Under the pieces are notes generated by a model that was not told the origin of the DNA, ran no database searches, and saw only the letters and a program-made list of their open reading frames with translations. A DNA stretch of 17,889 bases from Chlamydiia bacterium (lineage in GTDB: Bacteria > Chlamydiota > Chlamydiia > Chlamydiales > JAAZZY01), in NCBI GenBank assembly GCA_014239035.1, contig JAAZZY010000022.1:1-17889 (forward strand), given 5' to 3'. Each line of letters begins with the position of its first letter. Position 1 is the stretch's first letter. Positions 7,214 through 13,753 of the stretch are shown piece after piece. A program made the position numbers and the translations under genes.

Positions 7214-8134
7214 ATGAATAAAATTAAAACCGCTCTATTAGTTGTTTTCATTTCCTTGATGTCAGTTGGATGCTCTTCTCGATATCAATTGGCAAACCAA
7301 TACCCACTTCCCCCACTTCCAAAGGCCGTGCCCATCGAAAAACCAGTTTGTGTAGCACTTGTCTTAGGTGGCGGTGGTGCTCGAGGAGCTGCACACCTTG
7401 GTGTGATAGAAGAATTAGAGAAGGCCAATATCCCCATTGATTTGATTGTAGGAAGTAGCATTGGAGGATTGGTTGGCTCACTGTATGCAGATGAACCTAA
7501 TAGTGACTCACTTAAAGAGAAGCTCTCTAGCGTCAAACGTAGACATTTAACCTACTACAATCCTTTTATCATACGAAATGGCCTTTGGGGCTTTAAGTCT
7601 ATGTCAAAATTTCTGAAAAAGAATTTAACTGCGACTCATTTTGATGAGCTTAAAATTCCCCTAAAAGTCGTTGCTACGAACCTCCACGACGGTGAGAAAG
7701 TAGTTTTATCTGGGGGAGAGCTTACCCCTTCTATTTGCGCTAGCTGCGCGGTCCCCTTCTTTTTTCAGCCCGTTTCCATCTACGGTCGACTTTTAGTCGA
7801 TGGAGGTGTTGTTGATCCTGTTCCCATACAAGTTGCTAAACTCTCCAACCCTAAACTCATTATTGCAGTTGATATTAGTGGAGATAAAAAAATGCGGCGA
7901 CCAAAAAACATGCTGCAGGTAACTAAACAGAGTCTTCAGATTGCCAATATTCAACTGAGTGCAAATTCTTCATTAGATGCCGACATCATCATCAAACCTC
8001 AAATTGACACAAACATTAGTCTTTTTAACAATAAAGAGTATGATGCTCTATATCTTGCTGGTAAGAAAGCAGCAAGAGATGCTCTTCCTGAAATAGAAAA
8101 AAAACTCTTCGAAATCAACCACCCTAATAATTAA
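7214..8134 (+). CDS. Patatin-like phospholipase, predicted lipoprotein
   Basis: A patatin-family lipid acyl hydrolase of the RssA/NTE type with a Ser-Asp dyad. Residues 1-20 form a signal ending MSVGC, so Cys20 is a plausible lipidation site and the enzyme would be anchored to a membrane outside the cytoplasm. The oxyanion loop GGGGARG is at 52-58, the nucleophile elbow GSSIG at 80-84 (Ser82), and DGG at 196-198 (Asp196) followed by VVDPVP. At 306 residues it is a complete single-domain patatin. No ribosome site is obvious before the ATG (only AT-rich sequence), which leaves the start a little uncertain, but the signal peptide fits it. The substrate is unknown; membrane phospholipids of bacterium or host are the usual candidates. 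Confidence 0.88.
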   Translation: MNKIKTALLVVFISLMSVGCSSRYQLANQYPLPPLPKAVPIEKPVCVALVLGGGGARGAAHLGVIEELEKANIPIDLIVGSSIGGLVGSLYADEPNSDSLKEKLSSVKRRHLTYYNPFIIRNGLWGFKSMSKFLKKNLTATHFDELKIPLKVVATNLHDGEKVVLSGGELTPSICASCAVPFFFQPVSIYGRLLVDGGVVDPVPIQVAKLSNPKLIIAVDISGDKKMRRPKNMLQVTKQSLQIANIQLSANSSLDADIIIKPQIDTNISLFNNKEYDALYLAGKKAARDALPEIEKKLFEINHPNN

Positions 8135-8170
8135 TTTAAGGTTTATTACTCCTGTGCTATAAATCCGAGC

Positions 8171-9301
8171 ATGGATTTTATACCTTATACTAAGCAGAGC
8201 CTAAACATCGATGATATTGGGGCTATCTTAAAAAGTTTTGGGTCAGAGTTTATCACGCGCGGGCCTTTTGTTGAGGAATTTGAAAAAAAATGCACACAAT
8301 TTTGCGGTGCAAAGTACGCCGTAGCTTTCAGTAGCGGCACAAATGCACTAACATCTGCAGGTTATGCAGCCAATCTATCAAAAGAAGATACCATTGTCAC
8401 ATCCCCTATTACATTTGTGGGAACAGTTGCTGGAGCTCTAAAAAAAACATCTAAACTGATTCTGCAAGATATAGCTTTAAAAACAGCTAGCTGTAATTTT
8501 AAAAAACTAACAAAACCACAAAATGGCCGCCTTTTTTTATTTCCTGTGCATTTTTCTGGTATTGCTCAAACTATTAAAAAACCTTTTAAGGAATGTATTA
8601 TCATTGAAGATGGATGCCAAGCTTTTGGGTCCAAATATTTAGATGGATCTAGAGTGGGCTCGTGCCCACATTCTGATATGACTATCTTTAGTTTTCATCC
8701 TGCAAAAACCATTTGCACTGGTGAGGGTGGGCTTGTGACCACTAATTCAAAGGCCTATTATGAAAAGCTTTTACTCTACCGTAATAACGGCATAGTAAAA
8801 AAAGAAGGATCAGATCCTTGGAAGTATGAGATCTTAGACTTAACCACCAACTGCAACGTCACAGACTTTCAGGCAGCACTTGGTATCTCTCAGCTTAATC
8901 GAATAGATACCTTTATTATAGAGAGACGAAAAAGAGTTGCCCAATATCGAGAAAACCTTACTCAATTGGATTATATTAGCTTTTTGGATTCAAAGTATGA
9001 TCCTTATTCTGCGCATAACCTTCTGACTATTTTAATTGATTTTGAAAAGATTGACATCTCTAGAAAAGAGTTAATGATTAAACTCAAAGAAAAGGGCATA
9101 GGCACTCAGGTGCATTTTATTCCGCTGTATCACCATAAGTATTTTCAAGAACATTTTGACTTTGAGGTGGGTCAATTTCCAGTAACAGAGCAGTATTTCT
9201 CTAAAGCGCTCTCATTACCGCTATTTTCTCATCTAACGGAAGATCAGGTAAATTATATCTGTGAAATTTTTCAAGATCTGCCCAAAAGTTGTCTTATTTA
9301 A
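8171..9301 (+). CDS. DegT/DnrJ/EryC1/StrS-family aminotransferase (PseC-like)
   Basis: A PLP-dependent sugar aminotransferase of the DegT family, which converts 4-keto or 3-keto nucleotide sugars to amino sugars. The typical elements are present in order: SSGTNAL (about 54-60), TSPITFVGT, IIEDGCQAFGS with Asp147, and SFHPAKTICTGEGG, in which Lys179 should carry PLP, then TTNCNVTDFQAALGISQL and, near the end, KEKGIGTQVHFIPLYHH. These forms resemble PseC, the UDP-sugar aminotransferase of pseudaminic acid synthesis, but no other sugar-biosynthesis gene is nearby, so the substrate is open. It lies 36 bases after the patatin gene on the same strand, with a poor ribosome site. The region around 100-140 is short compared with most family members. 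Confidence 0.88.
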   Translation: MDFIPYTKQSLNIDDIGAILKSFGSEFITRGPFVEEFEKKCTQFCGAKYAVAFSSGTNALTSAGYAANLSKEDTIVTSPITFVGTVAGALKKTSKLILQDIALKTASCNFKKLTKPQNGRLFLFPVHFSGIAQTIKKPFKECIIIEDGCQAFGSKYLDGSRVGSCPHSDMTIFSFHPAKTICTGEGGLVTTNSKAYYEKLLLYRNNGIVKKEGSDPWKYEILDLTTNCNVTDFQAALGISQLNRIDTFIIERRKRVAQYRENLTQLDYISFLDSKYDPYSAHNLLTILIDFEKIDISRKELMIKLKEKGIGTQVHFIPLYHHKYFQEHFDFEVGQFPVTEQYFSKALSLPLFSHLTEDQVNYICEIFQDLPKSCLI

Positions 9302-9306
9302 CAATT

Positions 9307-9708
9307 TTAGGTGCTATAGGCTATTTTTAAAGCCTGAGCATCAGAAGAAATGAATTTATCTTTGCAGAGTGGAATGAAGGTGCTTAAGAGCCGAAGACCC
9401 TCTTCTCTATAACCAAGCTGAAGAAGTGCTTTTATACGGTTGATTTGAATGGTCTGACTTCTAGGGTTCGCAACTTTAGCTCTATCAAGATATGTTAGAG
9501 CACTCACTGGGTTGTTGAGTTGAAGATAAATGGCCCCAAGGGTTGCTAAATCATAAGAGCTACTTGGATTTAATACTGCTAGCGTCTCACAAAAAGACTG
9601 AGCAATCTCATACTTACCTTCTCGTATATACAAAAAAGCGGTAATCCTCAATTCTTCAATTTCAGCATCATCCCAACCTAATATCTTACTCCAATTTAGC
9701 TCACTCAT
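9307..9708 (-). CDS. TPR protein, SycD/LcrH-like (position of CT274)
   Basis: This 133-residue protein is almost entirely helical and fits three tetratricopeptide repeats at about residues 18-51, 52-85 and 86-119, with typical AxLN/YDLATLGAIYLQLNNPVSALTYLDRA patterns. Small single-domain TPR proteins of this shape in chlamydiae resemble type III secretion class II chaperones (SycD/LcrH). The gene stands where I recall CT274 in C. trachomatis, next to dnaA2. It starts 2 bases after the stop of the upstream gene and is cotranscribed with it. Its 3' end faces the aminotransferase gene with only 5 bases between. A scaffold role unrelated to secretion is equally possible. Confidence 0.8.
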   Translation of the reverse strand: MSELNWSKILGWDDAEIEELRITAFLYIREGKYEIAQSFCETLAVLNPSSSYDLATLGAIYLQLNNPVSALTYLDRAKVANPRSQTIQINRIKALLQLGYREEGLRLLSTFIPLCKDKFISSDAQALKIAYST

Positions 9709-9710
9709 AA

Positions 9711-10166
9711 TTATGCCTGTACAAAGTGATGGGTGCGTCCCATGATATATTCATAATCTTCATGTAATGTAGTTACAAGTGTATTGTTGGTAGCTAGAGT
9801 GTTCTTTTCCTTTTGACGCTCTGCCTGTTCTTTAGCGTCTGTATGACTGCAGTCTATGCTAGCAATTCTTTGACTGTCAGCTTTGCACTTATCAAGAGCA
9901 TTACTAACCCCAAAAAAGAAGACTCTATTTTGCGAAAAACCTGGAGGCTTTTCAAAATAAGCCCACCTTCTTTTTAGGTTTTCACCAAAGAGGCCAATAA
10001 AAGCTCCTGGTTTAGGCACAAAATCTAAGACTTTGGCATGGTCAGAAATGACACGTGTGTCTGTAAGATCATCAATATTGTAGTCTTGTTTAAAAGACTC
10101 CTTCAGAGCAGTGTCTACTGCATATCTGGAATGTTTATCTATATTGAAGCTGTCGATAGAACTCAT
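9711..10166 (-). CDS. Conserved chlamydial hypothetical protein (position of CT273)
   Basis: I cannot assign a function to this 151-residue soluble protein. Notable parts are an acidic/basic N-terminus (KHSRYAVDTALKESFKQDY), a block VPKPGAFIGLFGENLKRRW, and a charged helix rich in K, E and Q (AKEQAERQKEKN) before a C-terminus ending HHFVQA. It has no signal peptide or membrane segment. A ribosome site GAGG sits 5 bases before the ATG. It forms a two-gene operon with the TPR gene and is divergent from dnaA across a long AT-rich spacer. By position it should correspond to C. trachomatis CT273, which is from memory and inference, not alignment. Confidence 0.7.
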   Translation of the reverse strand: MSSIDSFNIDKHSRYAVDTALKESFKQDYNIDDLTDTRVISDHAKVLDFVPKPGAFIGLFGENLKRRWAYFEKPPGFSQNRVFFFGVSNALDKCKADSQRIASIDCSHTDAKEQAERQKEKNTLATNNTLVTTLHEDYEYIMGRTHHFVQA

Positions 10167-10615
10167 AGAAACCTCATTTGCTATACAATAATTTTCTTAT
10201 AAGAAAAATGTTTTCATAGAGCAATGCATTTTTGTGTAAAACTTCACATTTTTTTCTAAAAACACATAAAAAAAATGAAAACAAAAATAGGCTTAAACCT
10301 AATTTGCTATAAAACAATACATTACAGAGTCTAGCGCATTGTTTTCTAATTTAGCTAATTTGGGTTTAGCTAGTTAGAGACCTGAAAGGATGCAAAAGTA
10401 CAAATCAAAAATAATTATTTTTTGCTTCTGGATAATGATATGCAAAGGTTTATCTAGATCCTTAAAAACTTTGGGAGAAAATTGTTGCGACGAAGAAAAT
10501 GTCATGCTACATTCCGCGCACATTTTATCTAGTCAAAGCCATTGTGGAAAGGCTGTTTATAACTTTAACGAAGATCCACAAAGAAATATTAGAAGGAAAC
10601 AAGGAAATACTATTT
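10167..10615. promoter_or_regulatory. 449-base AT-rich divergent spacer upstream of dnaA
   Basis: There is no convincing gene here. Features seen are a direct repeat ATTTGCTATA at 10176-10185 and 10302-10311, each followed by CAATA within three bases; a dyad AAAACAAT/ATTGTTTT (10311-10345); and a second hairpin at 10346-10377. Two weak DnaA-box matches (7 of 9 bases) occur at 10543-10551 and 10572-10580. The spacer must carry the promoters of both dnaA and the divergent two-gene operon. A replication origin is not supported: no cluster of good DnaA boxes is visible. Confidence 0.5.
10311..10377. repeat. Two adjacent dyads in the dnaA spacer
   Basis: The first dyad pairs AAAACAAT (10311-10318) with ATTGTTTT (10338-10345) around a 19-base centre; the flanking GCTA (10307-10310) and TAGC (10352-10355) could extend it imperfectly. 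The second is a hairpin with inner arms TAGCTAA (10352-10358) and TTAGCTA (10366-10372) and outer arms CTAA/TTAG (10346-10349 and 10374-10377). The outer part of the first overlaps the second, so the two structures are alternatives or form one operator region. Confidence 0.4.
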
Positions 10616-11962
10616 ATGCAACTTTGCGAAGACAATCCGAAAAACTGGTCTCAATTCTTAGATTTTGCTGAAGAGCGCTGTTCTACTACTGCTTTTGCAA
10701 ACTGGCTAGCACCGATCAAAGTGCTTCATGAATCTGAAGAAGGACTCACCTTAGAAGTTCCAAATGTCTTTGTTAAAGAATATCTTTTAGAAAATTACCA
10801 AAAAGATCTCTCTGTTTTTTTTCCTGTTCAAATTGGCGAGGATCTCCCTTTAAAATTTGTCGTATCAACTGCCAAACGAGAAGCAAGCAAGCTTATTATT
10901 GAAGAGACACCTTCTCATCTTGTTGAAGCACCAAAACACAAGATCAAACTCAACAGAAATTATCAGTTCGACAATTTTATTGAAGGGCCTTCCAATCAAT
11001 TTGTCAAATCTGCAGCAATTGGCATTGCCCATAACCCATCTAGAACTTTTAACCCTCTTTTTATTCATGGAAAAGTAGGTTTAGGAAAAACACATTTGCT
11101 TCATGCTATTGGTCACTCTATTGCCTCTAGCCATAAAAATTTAAGAGTTCAGTGCATCACAACGGAAGCCTTTATCAATGATTTGGTGGATAATTTGCGC
11201 AATAAATCTGTGGCCCAAATGAAAAGATTCTATAGGGAGTTAGATGTACTACTTGTTGATGATATTCAGTTCCTTCAAAACCGCCTTAACTTTGAAGAAG
11301 AGTTTTGTAATATGTTTGAAGCGCTGATCAACCAGAATAAACAAATTGTAATCACCTGTGATAAACCCCCTAGCCACCTAAAATTATCTGAACGTATGGT
11401 TGCAAGAATGGAGTGGGGACTGGTAGCACAGCTTGCACTGCCTGATTTAGAAACAAGAGTAGCCATCATTCAACATAAAGCAGAGCAAAGAGGATTAAAT
11501 ATTCCTCAGAACCTTGCTTTTTACATTGCTGAGCGCATCTGTCAAAATGTAAGACAGATTGAAGGGGCTATCAATAAACTGTCTGCATACTGTCATATTT
11601 TAGATACTAAACTCTCTGAAGAAGTCGTTGTTGAAGTTCTAGGTGAGATGCTTTATCACTCATCTGAACAACACATCTCCATTGATGCTATATTAAAAGC
11701 AGTTTCTCAAACCTTTGAAGTTAAAGTTAGTGATCTGAAAGACAAAGGCAGATCAAAAAATATTGTATTGCCTCGCCAAATGGCTATGTATCTTGCCAAA
11801 GAATTCGTCAATGAGTCTCTAACAACTTTGGGATCAGCTTTTGGAAAGACTCACTCGACTGTTTTACATGCCTGTAAAAACATTGAACAAAAAGTAAAAC
11901 TCGACCCGCAGCTGGCCCTAAAACTTCGCCAAACAAAGCACACCCTCCAAAACCACCTATAG
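10616..11962 (+). CDS. dnaA: Chromosomal replication initiator DnaA (second chlamydial type)
   Basis: DnaA is the AAA+ ATPase that binds DnaA boxes and opens the origin. I choose the ATG at 10616, with ribosome site AAGGAA at 10601-10606, because domain I (NWSQFLDFAEERCSTTAFANWL) begins right after it; the frame is open back to 10499 but that stretch is not DnaA-like. This gives 448 residues. Walker A GKVGLGKTH is at 152-160, Walker B LLVDD at 212-216, sensor I near VITCD (245-249), the box VII arginine in VARMEWGL at 264, and NVRQIEGAINKL at 311-322. Domain IV carries RSKNIVLPRQMAMYLAKE and the signature SLTTLGSAFGKTHSTVLHACKNI with the usual RDH replaced by KTH. The linker between domains I and III is short, as in other chlamydial DnaA. 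Next to the CT273/CT274-like pair, it should be dnaA2. Confidence 0.95.
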   Translation: MQLCEDNPKNWSQFLDFAEERCSTTAFANWLAPIKVLHESEEGLTLEVPNVFVKEYLLENYQKDLSVFFPVQIGEDLPLKFVVSTAKREASKLIIEETPSHLVEAPKHKIKLNRNYQFDNFIEGPSNQFVKSAAIGIAHNPSRTFNPLFIHGKVGLGKTHLLHAIGHSIASSHKNLRVQCITTEAFINDLVDNLRNKSVAQMKRFYRELDVLLVDDIQFLQNRLNFEEEFCNMFEALINQNKQIVITCDKPPSHLKLSERMVARMEWGLVAQLALPDLETRVAIIQHKAEQRGLNIPQNLAFYIAERICQNVRQIEGAINKLSAYCHILDTKLSEEVVVEVLGEMLYHSSEQHISIDAILKAVSQTFEVKVSDLKDKGRSKNIVLPRQMAMYLAKEFVNESLTTLGSAFGKTHSTVLHACKNIEQKVKLDPQLALKLRQTKHTLQNHL

Positions 11963-11996
11963 CTAAAACATTGCAATATAAAATCTTAAATGCTAA

Positions 11997-12025
11997 TTGA
12001 CAATTAAAATGACCTTTCTTATCCC
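11997..12025 (+). promoter_or_regulatory. Candidate promoter of corA
   Basis: A perfect -35 hexamer TTGACA (11997-12002) is followed after exactly 17 bases by TATCCC (12020-12025), a weak -10. It lies about 30 bases before the preferred corA start and 35 bases after dnaA. If it is used, the in-frame ATG at 12009 would fall upstream of the transcript start, which supports the ATG at 12057. Confidence 0.35.
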
Positions 12026-12056
12026 TAAAAGTGGGGAAAAGGAAGGGATTAGGCTC

Positions 12057-13121
12057 ATGCCTCGCATATTCTTTAAAAAGAAGATCTTAGATACTTCAGC
12101 GATCCCTCAAGCCGATACTCACTCTGAAGAAGAGAAAAGAGAGGCCAACAAGATAACACTTGTGGTCTGCGGGGTGGATAAGTTTGAGGAGACCGAGGTG
12201 CAGTGCTTTGAAGAATGCATTCCAACATTGGAATCCAGAGACTTAGTATGGATTAACGTAGATGGGCACCCTTCTCATGTTCTTTTAAAGAAAATGCAGG
12301 ACCACTTTAAGCTCCACCCTCTTTTGATTGAAGATATTTGCTCAGAGCAGCGTCCCAAAGTCGAGCCCTATGACTCTGTTTTATATATTGTTTTACGCTC
12401 CCTGTACTATGACCATGAAAGGGTTATGATTGAAAATGAGCAGATCAGCTTAATTTTAGGCCCTAATTATATTATTTCATTCCAAGAAAGAGAGCACCAT
12501 TTAAGTACTTTTATCAAAGAGCGGATCCGCAGCAGAAAAAACAGATTACATAGCCTATCGCCTGGCTACTTAATGTATACTCTCATTGACGTTGTGGTAG
12601 ATAACTACTTTGTAGTTCTCGAGAAAATTGCAGAGACTGTTGATGACTTAGAAGAAGAGCTCATAAGCTCCACTGATGCTCTAGTATTAAGAGATATTCA
12701 CCTTCTTAAGCGCGAGACCATTATCATGCGAAAGAGTATTTGGCCCCTAAGAGAGGTACTATCTAAACTACACAGAGGAGATTTTGAGCAGATCTCAACA
12801 GACATATCTCTTTATATAAGAGATCTTTATGACCACACTATTCAGGTGATTGATACAATAGAGACCTTCCGTGATATGATTTCTGGCATCTTAGATCTTT
12901 ATTTAAGTAACATTGGCCACAAAACCAATGAAGTTATGAAGCTCCTAGCCATAGCAGCAACCATCTTTGCCCCTTTAACTTTCTTAACAGGAATTTGGGG
13001 TATGAACTTTAAATTTATGCCAGAGCTGACCTGGGCCTGGTCCTATCCTGTGGCATTAATTATTATGGCTATTCTTATTGTGACTATGTTTATCTTCTTT
13101 AAAAAGAAGAAATGGATCTAA
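12057..13121 (+). CDS. corA: CorA-family magnesium/cobalt transporter
   Basis: CorA is a pentameric inner-membrane channel for Mg2+ and related cations. The long cytoplasmic N-terminal domain shows RDLVWINVDGHP, HPLLIEDICSEQRPKVEPY and the SLILGPNYIISFQE pattern. The long helical part includes YTLIDVVVDNYFVVLEKI and the LREVLSKLHRG segment. Two C-terminal membrane helices follow; the first ends in the selectivity motif GMN (in TGIWGMNF), and the second (YPVALIIMAILIVTMFIFF) precedes a basic tail KKKKW. I prefer the ATG at 12057 (354 residues, GGAAGG ten bases upstream) to an in-frame ATG at 12009. It follows dnaA on the same strand but may have its own promoter. Confidence 0.93.
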   Translation: MPRIFFKKKILDTSAIPQADTHSEEEKREANKITLVVCGVDKFEETEVQCFEECIPTLESRDLVWINVDGHPSHVLLKKMQDHFKLHPLLIEDICSEQRPKVEPYDSVLYIVLRSLYYDHERVMIENEQISLILGPNYIISFQEREHHLSTFIKERIRSRKNRLHSLSPGYLMYTLIDVVVDNYFVVLEKIAETVDDLEEELISSTDALVLRDIHLLKRETIIMRKSIWPLREVLSKLHRGDFEQISTDISLYIRDLYDHTIQVIDTIETFRDMISGILDLYLSNIGHKTNEVMKLLAIAATIFAPLTFLTGIWGMNFKFMPELTWAWSYPVALIIMAILIVTMFIFFKKKKWI

Positions 13122-13197
13122 TCTCTTGTTTCTATTGTCTTTAATTATTTCTTCTCACTAATATATTTCTTTTTTCACTTTCAACAAGGGTAATTAT

Positions 13198-13737
13198 ATG
13201 ATTTCGAATGCTTTAAATTATTCACCAGCACAGTATAATACATTTTTTGGAGGGGCACTTGTTACTGCTCTTGCTATTTCAAACCCAAAATCTAGTGTTT
13301 TAGGAAAAGCTTTATCTCTAATTACAGGTCTTGGGCTGAGTTTTAGATTGCCTAAAGAAGGTTACCTTAGAACAGCATATAATTGCGCTAGCTGGACTTT
13401 AGGTGCTTTAAATTACTTCTACAATCCTTCGCAATACTCAAACACTTTAGAAGGAGGAGAAACATTTTCTACAGAGCTTTTACATGGCATTGCTAGAGGA
13501 ACATTAGCGACAACAACTTCTGTAGTATTAGGTGGCAAGCTCTTATGGGGAAATGAGATTAGCAAAAAGGATCTACCTATTTCTATATTAGGGATGGGCT
13601 CAGTATTTGCAGGACCATTTATTTTAAATGAAGCAATAAGACATTACAACAATGAGACTTTAAGCTTCAATAATACTCAATACAATACTGCAACAATAAC
13701 TTCTATATATTTGCTTAATCATTTACTTAATAAATAA
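13198..13737 (+). CDS. Hypothetical hydrophobic protein, possible membrane protein
   Basis: I do not recognise this 179-residue protein. It has a good ribosome site AAGGGT seven to eight bases before the ATG. The composition is rich in Gly, Ala, Ser, Thr, Leu, Asn and Tyr. Two hydrophobic stretches lie close together near the N-terminus (about 17-28 and 36-49) and two more in the second half (about 100-112 and 126-142), with polar parts rich in Asn and Tyr between. There is no classical signal peptide. The paired, closely spaced hydrophobic segments recall chlamydial inclusion-membrane proteins, but that is a weak analogy. It ends 16 bases from the convergent autotransporter gene. Confidence 0.65.
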   Translation: MISNALNYSPAQYNTFFGGALVTALAISNPKSSVLGKALSLITGLGLSFRLPKEGYLRTAYNCASWTLGALNYFYNPSQYSNTLEGGETFSTELLHGIARGTLATTTSVVLGGKLLWGNEISKKDLPISILGMGSVFAGPFILNEAIRHYNNETLSFNNTQYNTATITSIYLLNHLLNK

Positions 13738-13753
13738 ATCTTCGATTACTTAT

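Noticed and set aside
10543..10580. Two DnaA-box-like sequences before dnaA, as a sign of an origin
   Set aside because: Each matches only 7 of 9 bases, there are only two, and in AT-rich sequence such matches arise by chance.
10499..10615. An N-terminal extension of DnaA
   Set aside because: DnaA domain I starts after the ATG at 10616, which has a good ribosome site; the upstream residues are unlike DnaA.
10390..10671. A 93-codon frame in front of dnaA
   Set aside because: It overlaps the dnaA start, its AGG touches the ATG with no spacer, and the protein has no recognisable pattern.
13093..13110. Perfect inverted repeat TCTTCTTT/AAAGAAGA near the corA stop, and a 9-base one with 13147-13155
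   Set aside because: The first codes for the basic tail with a two-base loop, and the second has a 33-base loop and no T-run; neither is a convincing terminator.
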